Positions 17,153 through 25,611 of a stretch of DNA of 64,000 nt are shown here, piece by piece. The notes beneath the pieces were generated by a model. It worked only from the letters and a program-made list of their open reading frames with translations, was not told the DNA's origin and ran no database searches. How positions within the stretch are numbered: position 1 is the first letter of the stretch; each line of letters begins with the position of its first letter. Location: contig QQNE01000002.1 of assembly GCA_003402735.1 (NCBI GenBank), forward strand, positions 45,879-109,878. Reading direction: 5' to 3'. The DNA comes from Verrucomicrobiota bacterium. Its GTDB lineage: Bacteria; Verrucomicrobiota; Verrucomicrobiia; Verrucomicrobiales; DEV007. The position numbers were made by a program, and so were the translations under genes.

Positions 17153-18505
17153 ATGAAAACAATAGAAAGACGTAAGTTTCTTTGCGGCGTTGGGGCGATG
17201 GTGGCGTTGCCAGCGCTCGAATGTTTTGGCGCGCCCAAACCGCTTTCCGGGCCGGTTGCCGGGCGGACTGCATCTGGAGCGCCGTTGCGAACGGCGTTCA
17301 TTTACAAGCCGAATGGGATCAATGTGGCTGCCTGGGAAATTGCGGAGGCCGGAAACGAGTATCAGATGAGTCCCATTCTGCATGGGCTGTCGGAACTCCG
17401 GCAGGATCTTCAGATCATCAAAGGTCTTGAGCAGAAAGCGGGATGGGGAATGCAAGATGGGGGAGGGGATCATGCCCGGGCGAATGCCACCTTTCTCACA
17501 GGTGTTCGTGCTTACAAGACGGCGGGAGCGGACATCAAAGTGGGTGTTTCCGTGGATCAGACGATGGCGAATCTGGTGGCGGATCAAACCCGGTTTGCCT
17601 CCCTTGAATTGGGCACGGAAGCGGTGCGCCGATCCGGAGTTTGTGATTCTGGTTATTCTTGTGCCTATCAATTCAATCTTTCCTGGCGTTCAGCCACCCA
17701 ACCGATGGCACCAGAAGCCAATCCGCGGCTGGTGTTTGAACGGCTTTTTGGAGTGGGCCGCGGGGAACAGCGCAAGGCCAATTTGGAAAGGGCACGGATC
17801 CGGCAGCGGTCCTTGCTGGATTTCGTGTTGGCTGATGCCAAACAGATGCACGGGGCGTTGGGTCGCAACGATCAACAAAAACTGGATGAATACCTGACCG
17901 GCATCCGTGAAATCGAACGCCGCATCCAGAACATGGAGAAATTCGGCCTTCCGCCGGACCCCGGGGTTCCGGCACCTGAGGGAATCCCGGAAAGTTACGA
18001 GGAACATCTCCGGTTGATGTTTGACATGATTTATCTGGCGTTTGTCACGGATTCGACCCGTGTCGTGACCTATCTGCAATCTCATGACGGGAACAACCGG
18101 ACCATGCCGTCGATCGGGATCACGCAGGGGCATCACACCATTTCCCATCACCAGAACAAGGCATCCGAACTGGAAAAACTGACCAAGATCGACCAGTTTT
18201 ACGTTGCCCAGTTTGCTTACTTCCTCAAGAAACTCAAAGGGACCAAGGACAGCGATGGGAAAACGCTTCTGGAGAATTCGATGATTCTCTGGGGATCTGG
18301 ACTTGGCGATCCAGATCGGCATCAGCATGACAAATTGCCAATCATTGTGGCTGGGCACGGCGGTGGACGTCTCAATCCGGGACGGCATGTGGTCTTGGCA
18401 GATTCCAAAACACCGCTCAACAACCTTCATTTGCGGTTGCTCCGCGAGATGGGTGGAAAAGAAAGTGCGTTCGCAGACGCCACCTCGCCATTGGCGGAAA
18501 TTTGA
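17153..18505 (+). CDS. DUF1552 protein with Tat-type signal
   Basis: 450 residues. The N-terminus has a twin-arginine-like motif ERRKFLCGVGAMVALPALE, suggesting folded export. The body belongs to DUF1552 (PF07586); the diagnostic HxxSHH is present as HTISHH at 328-333, and other conserved stretches are NGINVAAW and DGGGDHARANATFLTG. The sulfatase/alkaline-phosphatase-like fold of relatives suggests metal-dependent chemistry, but no reaction is established. It forms a two-gene unit with the preceding multidomain cytochrome. Confidence 0.88.
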   Translation: MKTIERRKFLCGVGAMVALPALECFGAPKPLSGPVAGRTASGAPLRTAFIYKPNGINVAAWEIAEAGNEYQMSPILHGLSELRQDLQIIKGLEQKAGWGMQDGGGDHARANATFLTGVRAYKTAGADIKVGVSVDQTMANLVADQTRFASLELGTEAVRRSGVCDSGYSCAYQFNLSWRSATQPMAPEANPRLVFERLFGVGRGEQRKANLERARIRQRSLLDFVLADAKQMHGALGRNDQQKLDEYLTGIREIERRIQNMEKFGLPPDPGVPAPEGIPESYEEHLRLMFDMIYLAFVTDSTRVVTYLQSHDGNNRTMPSIGITQGHHTISHHQNKASELEKLTKIDQFYVAQFAYFLKKLKGTKDSDGKTLLENSMILWGSGLGDPDRHQHDKLPIIVAGHGGGRLNPGRHVVLADSKTPLNNLHLRLLREMGGKESAFADATSPLAEI

Positions 18506-18511
18506 AGAGGG

Positions 18512-19195
18512 GTGAGGGGATCCATTTTGCGGCGTTGTGAGGATGTTGGTTTGGCAAAAGGCCAGGTCATCCTGACATTTGACGATGGTCCGGCGGGAGA
18601 GGGAAAAACGGAAACGCTTCTCGATTTGTTGGCCAGGCATCGGATCCGTGCCGGTTTTTGTGTGGTGGGTCGGGAAGTGGAGCGTCGGCCGGATCTTTGT
18701 CGTCGGATCCATGCCGAAGGGCACTTGCTCGTGAATCATTCGTTCGATCATGTCAGCCCCTTGAGTTTGACGGAGGCGGAACTGACCGCGGATATCGAAC
18801 GATGCGATGCGGCCATCGGCCGGGCCATCGGAAACGTGGAGTATCGGTCCCGCTGGTTTCGTCCGCCCGGGGGCATTGTCAATCTGGGGGTGGAGCGTGT
18901 GCTGACTCGGACCGCCCGGAATCTGTATCCGATTACCTTTTTTGCCTGGGATGTTTTTCCCATTCCGGGAAATTGCTGGAGAATTGGCTCCGCCATCAGG
19001 GACAACCTCCGCCGAAATCGGGCGGGGATGTATATCCTGCATGAATGGATTTACCCGATTTCTGCGACGCCGACAGCGCCGGGAAATTGTCCGTGGCTGA
19101 TCCCGGTGGTTGAAGAGATCATTGCGACGGTCCGCCGTGAAGGGGCGGAATTTGTGGCTCCAGACCAGATCCTCGCCAAGGATTTTGGACATTGA
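18512..19195 (+). CDS. Polysaccharide deacetylase family protein (NodB fold)
   Basis: 227 residues starting at GTG 18512, six bases after the DUF1552 stop. NodB motifs are visible: ILTFDDGPA (catalytic and metal Asp), NHSFDHVSP (the H-x3-H metal pair) and RPPGGIV; the C-terminal GMYILHEWI resembles motif 5. The family removes acetyl groups from chitin-like or peptidoglycan sugars. No signal peptide is visible, so action is cytoplasmic or the start is elsewhere. Its placement suggests co-transcription with the cytochrome/DUF1552 pair. Confidence 0.83.
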   Translation: MRGSILRRCEDVGLAKGQVILTFDDGPAGEGKTETLLDLLARHRIRAGFCVVGREVERRPDLCRRIHAEGHLLVNHSFDHVSPLSLTEAELTADIERCDAAIGRAIGNVEYRSRWFRPPGGIVNLGVERVLTRTARNLYPITFFAWDVFPIPGNCWRIGSAIRDNLRRNRAGMYILHEWIYPISATPTAPGNCPWLIPVVEEIIATVRREGAEFVAPDQILAKDFGH

Positions 19196-19222
19196 GCCCG
19201 AAACGGTGCATCCCGGCGTCCC

Positions 19223-20380
19223 TCATCGCGCACGCACCTCCGCATAGATTGCTTCCAGGTCGGCGATGCGAGCGACGGAGCTGAATGTTTTTGAGACCGC
19301 AGCGCGCCCTTGCACTCCGAGGGCCTGGAGAAGGGCGGGGTCGGTCGCCAGGCGGAGCAAGGCCGCGGTGAGAGCGGCCACATCGTTTTCCGGGACGAGG
19401 AGGCCACTTTCTTCATGGGTTACCGCCTCGGGAATGCCGCCGTGTTGGGTGGCGATCACCGGCAATCCGGTGGCCATGGCTTCGAGCATGGAGTTGGGCA
19501 CCCCTTCCTGATTCCCATCTTTTCCGGTTCGGCTGGGATGCAGGAAGATGTGGGTGCGTTGCATTTCGGCGCGGAGGTCCGCTTCTTTCAGGAAGCCGCG
19601 GAACTCCACCGCGTCCTGAAGCCCAAGGGCTCGGACAAGCGCTTGCAACGTTGGGAGCAAGGGACCCTCTCCGGCGATTGTGAATCGGGCGGCTGGGTGT
19701 TCGCGATGGAAAGCGGCGAAGGCGCGCAACGACAGATCGAGTCCTTTTTTCTCGATCAAGCGGCAGGCTTGAAGAATGCGCCAGGCTCCGTGGACGGGAA
19801 CCTCGCGCGGATGCAAAGGCCAATCTTCCATCGAAATCCCGGTGCGATTGAGTCGGATTTTGGCTTCGGAGCAGCCGGCTTTTTGAAGTTCCGACGCGAG
19901 CGCTTCCGACCGGACCAGAAGGCGATCAGCGACTCGAAACAAGTCCCGCATCGCGGCGCGATGCTGTGGCCGATCTTGATCGACTCCGGCATCGGCGCCG
20001 TGAAAAGAGACGACCGTGGGGATCGAGCGTTTGCGCAAGAGCGGGAGGAGATAGAGGCCGATGTGTCCGAAATAAACATGAAGGACCGCGGCGTTGCGTT
20101 GGCGCAGGGTCCGTTCGATAGAGGCCGCTTGACCTGAGGAAATGGAGATGGGTTGGCGAAGAATTTGTTTGGACCAGATTCGGCGCAAGGCGCGGAACCG
20201 GGAGCGGGGGATGACTTCCACCTGGGCCGGATCGAACGGGAAGAGGTCCCGGTGGATCCATTTCTCGGTCAGCACCACCGGTTGAAACTGTTGCAAACCG
20301 CGGATCTGCCGGTACACATGGAGCATCTCGGGAGCGAGGAACGTCACGCAGTAGCTGGCGACCACAGGCTTCGGCGGCAT
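19223..20380 (-). CDS. Glycosyltransferase family 4-like protein
   Basis: 385 residues from the ATG at 20380. GT-B fold elements are an N-terminal half with VLHVYFGHIGLYLL and VVSFHGADAG, and a C-terminal donor domain with ILQACRLIEKKGLDLSLRAFA, FTIAGEGPLLPTL and EGVPNSMLEAMATGLPVIA, which supplies the E-x7-E motif. It probably transfers a nucleotide-activated sugar in exopolysaccharide or lipid glycosylation. No polysaccharide cluster surrounds it; the deacetylase gene converges on it. Confidence 0.87.
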   Translation of the reverse strand: MPPKPVVASYCVTFLAPEMLHVYRQIRGLQQFQPVVLTEKWIHRDLFPFDPAQVEVIPRSRFRALRRIWSKQILRQPISISSGQAASIERTLRQRNAAVLHVYFGHIGLYLLPLLRKRSIPTVVSFHGADAGVDQDRPQHRAAMRDLFRVADRLLVRSEALASELQKAGCSEAKIRLNRTGISMEDWPLHPREVPVHGAWRILQACRLIEKKGLDLSLRAFAAFHREHPAARFTIAGEGPLLPTLQALVRALGLQDAVEFRGFLKEADLRAEMQRTHIFLHPSRTGKDGNQEGVPNSMLEAMATGLPVIATQHGGIPEAVTHEESGLLVPENDVAALTAALLRLATDPALLQALGVQGRAAVSKTFSSVARIADLEAIYAEVRAR

Positions 20381-20470
20381 TGCGGGTTGGATACACCTGG
20401 AATGTTTGCCTGTCGAGAGACTCCCGCTTGGATCCGGAAATCGCAAACCTACTGAACGCATTTTTGTCAC

Positions 20471-21031
20471 ATGGCAGTCGTCGCAACCCAGTTGAAGAAG
20501 GGACAATGCATTGAATACAAAGGGGAACAGGGCTTGGTCATCGGCCTGGAACACCGCACCCCAGGCAAAGGGAATGCCTTGGTCATGGCCACGATCCGTT
20601 CCTTTGCTTCCGGGCGGACCAAGGATATCCGCTTTGCCAGTTCGGACAAAGTGGACGTGCTGAGCTTGGAACGGGTCACCCTTGAGTTTAATTACTCGGA
20701 TCCGGAAGGGTTTCATTTCATGGATCCGAACACCTTTGAGATGACGACGATTCACCCCGCGTTGTTGGAGGGGAATGAGCAGTTGCTCACCGAAAATTTG
20801 GCGTGCGACATTTTGTATGTCGAGGACAAGCCGGTGAGCGTGGAATTGCCGTCCTCGGTGGAATTGAAGGTCGTGGAAGCCGCGGAAGGGATGAAGGGGG
20901 ACACCGCCAACAACCCGACCAAGCCGGCCAAGTTGGAGACTGGTCTTGAGGTTCAGGTGCCATTGTTTGTGAAAGAGGGAGACGTTCTCAAGATCAGCAC
21001 CGAGACGAAAAAATATATGTCGCGGGCTTGA
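20471..21031 (+). CDS. efp: Translation elongation factor P
   Basis: 186 residues with the three-domain EF-P layout: KOW-like domain I (ATQLKKGQCIEYKGEQGLV), the tip loop RTPGKGNAL, domain II (VEDKPVSVELPSSVELKVVE) and domain III (KLETGLEVQVPLFVKEGDVLKISTETKKYMSR). Lys33 in the PGKG loop is the position modified by beta-lysylation in other species; the modifying enzymes are not in the window. EF-P relieves ribosome stalling on proline runs; a protein at 50-51 kb contains many PPP stretches. It heads a run of five tightly spaced plus-strand genes. Confidence 0.95.
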   Translation: MAVVATQLKKGQCIEYKGEQGLVIGLEHRTPGKGNALVMATIRSFASGRTKDIRFASSDKVDVLSLERVTLEFNYSDPEGFHFMDPNTFEMTTIHPALLEGNEQLLTENLACDILYVEDKPVSVELPSSVELKVVEAAEGMKGDTANNPTKPAKLETGLEVQVPLFVKEGDVLKISTETKKYMSRA

Positions 21032-21041
21032 ACCAGCGGTC

Positions 21042-21749
21042 ATGGAACGGCGGAGCGCGACCGGACTCCCACCTGCCTGGTTGAGCATTGGCTCGGGGCT
21101 GTTGCTGGTGCCGTTTCTTTGGGTCACCCTTTGGACCTTTGGCCAAACCCTGGCGGCGGCCACGGTTCAGGGAGCGTTTTGGCGTTCACCGCCAGTGTGG
21201 TGGTTTCACATCGGACTGCTTTTGTGGAGCATCACCTTTGGCGGGCTGCGAGGTCCGGCCCTCACCTGGCTGTATGTGTTTGCCCATGAATGGACGCACG
21301 TGATTTTCACGATCCTTTGCGGCGGAAGGATTTTGGCATGGCCAGAGGTGACCAGCCGGGGCGGACACATTCTCGCCTCCAAAACCAATCATCTCATTGC
21401 GCTCTCGCCTTACGTTTTCCCGTTTTATTCCGTCTTGATCGCCTGCGTTTTTTTCGGGTTGAGACCCTGGGTGGATTTGGGAACGACCGGGGAATGGATT
21501 TTCTACGCAGCGATTGGATTCACCTGGGGTTTTCACATTGTTTACACGGCGTGCATGCTTTGGGAGGTCCAATCCGATTTGACCCGGAACGGCAGATTTT
21601 TCTCCCTGATCTGGATTTTCCTGGTCAATGTCCTGGTGCTGGCGGCTTTGGTGTTGTTGGCCGCGCCCGGGATCGAGCCACAGGCGTTTTTTTCTCAGTG
21701 GTGGCGGAATTTGTTCAGTGCTCGGGATTGGGTGGAGCGGGTGCTTTGA
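21042..21749 (+). CDS. Membrane protein with HEWTH zinc-protease-like motif
   Basis: 235 residues, five or six hydrophobic segments (GSGLLLVPFLWVTLW, WFHIGLLLWSITFGG, LIALSPYVFPFYSVLIACVFF, FSLIWIFLVNVLVLAALVLL). HEWTH at 82-86 fits the HExxH zinc motif and follows WLYVFA within the membrane, as in M50-type or related intramembrane metalloproteins. A distal metal ligand cannot be assigned with certainty; H120 in KTNHLIALSPYVFP is one possibility. Ten bases separate it from efp and eleven from the next gene, so it is in the same operon. Function unknown. Confidence 0.6.
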   Translation: MERRSATGLPPAWLSIGSGLLLVPFLWVTLWTFGQTLAAATVQGAFWRSPPVWWFHIGLLLWSITFGGLRGPALTWLYVFAHEWTHVIFTILCGGRILAWPEVTSRGGHILASKTNHLIALSPYVFPFYSVLIACVFFGLRPWVDLGTTGEWIFYAAIGFTWGFHIVYTACMLWEVQSDLTRNGRFFSLIWIFLVNVLVLAALVLLAAPGIEPQAFFSQWWRNLFSARDWVERVL

Positions 21750-21760
21750 TTGTCTCTTTG

Positions 21761-22330
21761 ATGGCTGGCCGATTCATGGCATCGTTCTCGACAGTGTCCG
21801 TGGTCCGTCATCGATTTCCCCTTCCTCAACTTCTCTTTGTTCTGACTGTGGCGGCATATTTTTGGGCGGTCCGTCAGTCGGCTCCGCATCTTTCGGAGCG
21901 CGTGGCCACGCATTTTGCCTGGCATGGCGAAGCCAACGGGTGGATGGGTCGGGAAGAATACGAGCGGTTTCTCCTTGGGTTTGGGCTGGGTGTTGCGGGA
22001 TTCTTGGTAGGCCTTTTGCATTTGGCGCGGTTTCTGCCTGCCTGTTCCTTGCAAGTGCCGGGTTCGGATTTCTGGAGGTTGCCCCAGCATTATCCCGTGG
22101 CCTGCCGCATTTTGGCGCGGTGGTCCTGGCTTTTGGCCGCCATGCACCTGCTGTTTCTCGGGCTGTTGAACGTCTCGGTGGTCGCGGCGAATCAACTTTC
22201 TCCTCCGCGTCTTGCAGGCGATGCGCTGCTGTGGCCGGGCGGTATTTTTCTGATCGGCACCGGAGTTTTGGTTTGGGGCCTTTTGCGATCTCTGCACCGG
22301 GCACGGATGGCTTGGGACGTGGCTTCATGA
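21761..22330 (+). CDS. DUF1648 family membrane protein
   Basis: 189 residues from ATG 21761 (a second in-frame ATG is at 21776). The signature APHLSERVATHFAWHGEANGWMGREEYERF, quoted here only in part as THFAWHGEANGWMGREEY, matches DUF1648, a domain found next to SdpI-like immunity and membrane proteins. Four hydrophobic segments follow. It overlaps ogt by four bases (ATGA). Role unknown. Confidence 0.7.
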   Translation: MAGRFMASFSTVSVVRHRFPLPQLLFVLTVAAYFWAVRQSAPHLSERVATHFAWHGEANGWMGREEYERFLLGFGLGVAGFLVGLLHLARFLPACSLQVPGSDFWRLPQHYPVACRILARWSWLLAAMHLLFLGLLNVSVVAANQLSPPRLAGDALLWPGGIFLIGTGVLVWGLLRSLHRARMAWDVAS

Positions 22331-22851
22331 AACGGAAAGAGACTCTCCGATTTGCCATCGGGCGCGGCTCGGACTGGTTGGGGTGGGTGCTCGTGGCGTG
22401 GTCTGAAGTTGGGTTGTGCGCCATTCTTTTCGGGGACGATGCGTGGTCCTTGCAGAAGGATCTGGAGCGGCGTTTTCGTGGCTTGGAGTGTGTCCCGGTT
22501 CCAGAGGACGACAGGCTTGGGCAGGTGCTGACGTTTTTGGAGGTGCCGGAAAGAGGGTTGGACCTGCCACTTGATTTGCGGGGCACGCCGTTTCAGCTTC
22601 GGGTTTGGGAGGCTTTGCGAGCGCTGCCTTTCGGGACCACCACGAGTTACGGGAAGCTGGCGGCTCAACTGGGCATGCCGTTTGGTGCGCGGGCGGTCGC
22701 CGCTGCCTGTGCGGCCAATCCGCTGGCCGGGGTGGTTCCCTGTCATCGGGTGATTGGGCGCAACGGAAAACTGACTGGTTATCGTTGGGGCACCGGGCGG
22801 AAGGCTGCGTTCCTGGCGCGGGAATCGGGCGTATGGTTTCAGTGCCTTTGA
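22327..22851 (+). CDS. ogt: Methylated-DNA-protein cysteine methyltransferase
   Basis: 174 residues. The C-terminal helix-turn-helix and active site are complete: PFQLRVWEALRALPFGTTTSYGKLA, then NPLAGVVPCHRVIGRNGKLTGYRWG with the acceptor Cys in PCHR (each part quoted is the family signature). It repairs O6-alkylguanine by a suicidal methyl transfer. There is an N-terminal ribonuclease-like domain but no AdaA zinc domain. The gene is translationally coupled to the DUF1648 gene and overlaps the alkB-like gene by 19 bases, so the two direct-reversal alkylation repair genes are made together. Confidence 0.93.
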   Translation: MKRKETLRFAIGRGSDWLGWVLVAWSEVGLCAILFGDDAWSLQKDLERRFRGLECVPVPEDDRLGQVLTFLEVPERGLDLPLDLRGTPFQLRVWEALRALPFGTTTSYGKLAAQLGMPFGARAVAAACAANPLAGVVPCHRVIGRNGKLTGYRWGTGRKAAFLARESGVWFQCL

Positions 22852-23588
22852 ATCTGTTGCCTGCCGATGGGGAGACCCATTATTTTGGGTCGATATTCCT
22901 TCGATCGGAAGCGGATCGCTACCTGTCGCTCTTGCGGGAGACGGTGGATTGGCGGCACGACGAGATTGTCATGTTCGGCAAACGGATTGTGACTGCGCGC
23001 AAGGTGGCTTGGTATGGTGATCCCGGGTGTGATTACACCTATTCCGGTGCAACCAAGGTGGCTCTTCCGTGGATCCCGGTGTTGCGGGAGTTGAAAACGT
23101 TGGTGGAGACCCGGAGCGGCGCGTCGTTCAATTCCTGTCTGTTGAATCTCTATCATCACGGAGGGGAGGGGATGGCGTGGCACAGCGACGACGAGCCGGA
23201 GATCGTTCAGGAATCGGCGATCGCTTCCCTGAGTTTCGGGGCGGAACGACCTTTCCGCTTCAAGCGAAAGCGAGGGGAGGGCCCGCCAATTTCCGTGCAT
23301 CTGGAACACGGAAGTCTGCTGGTGATGGCCGGTGCAACCCAAACGCACTGGTTGCATTGTTTGCCCAAAACCACGCGGGTCAAAGACCTGCGGGTCAATC
23401 TCACCTTCCGGTTGATTCAGGGTTCAGGTGCCCAAAGGCCCCAACGAACGATTTTGCCGACGGTCGGGGCGGAGCCGTTCCAGACGAGTTCCAGAATCAC
23501 CGGGCTGGGCGAATCGATACCCGGTCGTGCCGAAATCTCTGAAGCGAGGGGAGAGGACTCCGGGACCGAAATTTCCACTGGGGCGTAG
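22833..23588 (+). CDS. alkB: AlkB-like 2-oxoglutarate/Fe(II) dioxygenase
   Basis: 251 residues from ATG 22833. AlkB2/3-type features include the iron ligands in WHSDDE (H-x-D), a downstream His near THWLHCLP, and the 2-oxoglutarate-binding R-x5-R in LRVNLTFR. It removes 1-methyladenine and 3-methylcytosine lesions by oxidation. The family core ends near residue 198; the remaining 50 residues (GAQRPQRTILPTVG...) are family-unlike and run antisense to the next gene for 172 bases. The distal stop may therefore reflect loss of an earlier one. It forms a repair pair with ogt. Confidence 0.88.
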   Translation: MVSVPLNLLPADGETHYFGSIFLRSEADRYLSLLRETVDWRHDEIVMFGKRIVTARKVAWYGDPGCDYTYSGATKVALPWIPVLRELKTLVETRSGASFNSCLLNLYHHGGEGMAWHSDDEPEIVQESAIASLSFGAERPFRFKRKRGEGPPISVHLEHGSLLVMAGATQTHWLHCLPKTTRVKDLRVNLTFRLIQGSGAQRPQRTILPTVGAEPFQTSSRITGLGESIPGRAEISEARGEDSGTEISTGA

Positions 23589-24607
23589 CTCGAATAGGCT
23601 TGGGCAAGGGCAAGCCGCAAACCTGGTTTGGCCTCTGAGGACGGCAGCCGCCGCATTTCGGCTCGCAACAGCAGTGGATTGGGGTTCGGCCCGCCCTCGA
23701 GGAACGGCCGGATCAGATCGGAACGATTTTGCCAATAGAGAGAGAAATCGATCTTTGCGGTGCCGTCCTGGTTGCGATGGACGAAACAGAAGTTGTTCAG
23801 GATTCCATCTTTTCCGGGAACGGACGCCAGACTGATCCATCGTTTTTCCGCATCGACATAGAGAATCTCCAGGCTTCGCACCGGAGCCTCCTTGGCAATA
23901 GCATCGAGTTTCTGAAAATCCACAATGGAGAGCAGATCTTCCTCGGGTTCGAGAACGTGCATCAGTTTTTCCCAGGAACGTTCGGCGCTGAGAAAGGCGC
24001 GGAGGGTCTTTTGGGTCGCCTCGGAGAGCAGAGCTTTCTGTGGATCGTCCGGTTTTGGGAGAGCTGGCGCATCCGGTTCGACGGCCACGGCTTGGGTCGT
24101 TGTTTTCGCGGGAGCAGCGGGGGCCATCGGCGTCTGGGCGATCGGCACCGGGACGGGGATGACGCGAGCCGGGACCGCAAAGTCGAACAGGCGTCCGGAG
24201 CGGCGCAGCGAGATGGCCGCTGCGGCGAGCGTGGTGAGGACCAGGGCCGAGACGACCGCCACGATGAGGAACGGAGAGGCGCGGCGTTCAAGGTTGCGGG
24301 ATTCCACGAACACGCCGCTCCTGGTTTGCAGCATGGTGCCTCCCGGTGAGGGAAGGGGAGGCGGAGGAAGCGAGGGTTGTGCCGGGACGTGATCCGGAGG
24401 GCGGGCTTGATCCAGCCGATCGACCTGCACCTTTCCGCTAAGGTTCGGTCGGGCGATGATCGGCACGTTGCAGTCGGGGCAAAAGCCCTCGATCCCGACA
24501 TGAGCGGGTTCCAGGATCAAGGGACGCGAGCAGGCTGGACACGCCAAGTGGAGGGCAGGCGCGGGGGCAGAATCGAACAGCGGGGAGGAGAGGGACGGAT
24601 CCGTCAT
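23417..24607 (-). CDS. Membrane-anchored protein with zinc ribbon, unknown function
   Basis: 396 residues from ATG 24607. Residues about 23-50 hold two C-x2-C pairs (CPACSRPL, CPDCNVPI), a zinc ribbon. A proline-rich stretch, one membrane segment (FLIVAVVSALVLTTLAAAAISL) and a Pro/Ala linker follow. The C-terminal 220 residues (ATQKTLRAFLSAERSWEKLMHVLEPEEDLL...) form a soluble domain seen in several verrucomicrobial proteins of unknown role. It is likely exposed outside the membrane. The 3' end overlaps the alkB extension on the opposite strand. Confidence 0.65.
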   Translation of the reverse strand: MTDPSLSSPLFDSAPAPALHLACPACSRPLILEPAHVGIEGFCPDCNVPIIARPNLSGKVQVDRLDQARPPDHVPAQPSLPPPPLPSPGGTMLQTRSGVFVESRNLERRASPFLIVAVVSALVLTTLAAAAISLRRSGRLFDFAVPARVIPVPVPIAQTPMAPAAPAKTTTQAVAVEPDAPALPKPDDPQKALLSEATQKTLRAFLSAERSWEKLMHVLEPEEDLLSIVDFQKLDAIAKEAPVRSLEILYVDAEKRWISLASVPGKDGILNNFCFVHRNQDGTAKIDFSLYWQNRSDLIRPFLEGGPNPNPLLLRAEMRRLPSSEAKPGLRLALAQAYSSYAPVEISVPESSPLASEISARPGIDSPSPVILELVWNGSAPTVGKIVRWGLWAPEP

Positions 24608-24734
24608 TTGCGGGGCAGGTGAAAATATGCCACGTTGGGAAGGTGCGGGAAAGGAGTGAATGCTCCGAAATGTGCGGATGCAGGCAGATTTCTGATGGAG
24701 GAGCACGGTCCGGCCCGGGAACAGACAAGATTTC

Positions 24735-25532
24735 ATGAGATTCGTTGGCTTGGCTTGGGTTCTGGTTTTTGGATGCAACGTCCTGGTTTCGAGCCTGGCG
24801 GTGGCTGCGCCGATTTCGTTGAAGCCGGGAGAAGCCCGGGCGATTGGCCGCAAGATTTGGCAGAATGAATGTGCCGGAACGGTGGAAGGCCTGACCAGTT
24901 GGAACCAGGGGGAATCCTTTGCTTCCCTGGGGATTGGACATTTCATCTGGTATCCGGCGGGGCAGGAGGGGCCGTTTGAAGAGAGTTGGCCGAAACTGAT
25001 TGTCTTTCTGCAGACGCGCGGTGTTCCGGTTCCCGGTTGGTTGTTGACCACTCGGGATTGTCCGTGGCCGGATCGGCAAAGGTTTGAGGCGGAGTTCCAG
25101 AGTCAACGGATGCGGGAGTTGCGCAAGTTTCTGGAAGACACCGTCGAACCTCAGACGGGGTTCATCGTGCAACGATTGCAGGAGGCCTTGCCGAAAATGT
25201 CCGCGAGTGTCTCCTTGGGGGAGCGCAGACGATTGCAGCGCAATTTTGAGGCTGTTGCCCAGACCGGTTCAGGAGTCTATGCGTTGATCGATTACGTGAA
25301 CTTCAAGGGCGAAGGGATCAAAAAGGAGGAGCGATATCGTGGTCAGGGCTGGGGTTTGGCTCAAGTTCTTCTCGAGATGGAAGGGAGTCCCGAAGGCAAC
25401 GCCGCAGCGGTTGAGTTCGGTCGGGCCGCCACGCGTGTCTTGGCGCGACGGGTGAAACATGCGCCCAGGGACGAGTCCGCCTGGCTGCCGGGCTGGAGCA
25501 ATCGTTGCGCGACCTACGGCAAACCGTTGTGA
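24735..25532 (+). CDS. Secreted protein, possibly lysozyme-like, unknown function
   Basis: 265 residues with a signal peptide (VGLAWVLVFGCNVLVSSLAVA). The mature part opens with KIWQNECAGTVEGLTSWN and SLGIGHFIWYP; an acidic residue followed by a G-x-G-H-F turn is reminiscent of lysozyme/transglycosylase active sites, but I do not recognise the family with certainty. Later conserved-looking parts are YVNFKGEGI and GQGWGLAQVL. It is divergent from the zinc-ribbon gene (127 bases between) and 79 bases before ndk. Confidence 0.55.
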   Translation: MRFVGLAWVLVFGCNVLVSSLAVAAPISLKPGEARAIGRKIWQNECAGTVEGLTSWNQGESFASLGIGHFIWYPAGQEGPFEESWPKLIVFLQTRGVPVPGWLLTTRDCPWPDRQRFEAEFQSQRMRELRKFLEDTVEPQTGFIVQRLQEALPKMSASVSLGERRRLQRNFEAVAQTGSGVYALIDYVNFKGEGIKKEERYRGQGWGLAQVLLEMEGSPEGNAAAVEFGRAATRVLARRVKHAPRDESAWLPGWSNRCATYGKPL

Positions 25533-25611
25533 CTTGCATTGCCGGAGTTTTCCCGGTTGCATCGGGCTGAATCTGGATAGGTTTGCAGGCCCTTTCACCA
25601 CCTCATTACCC

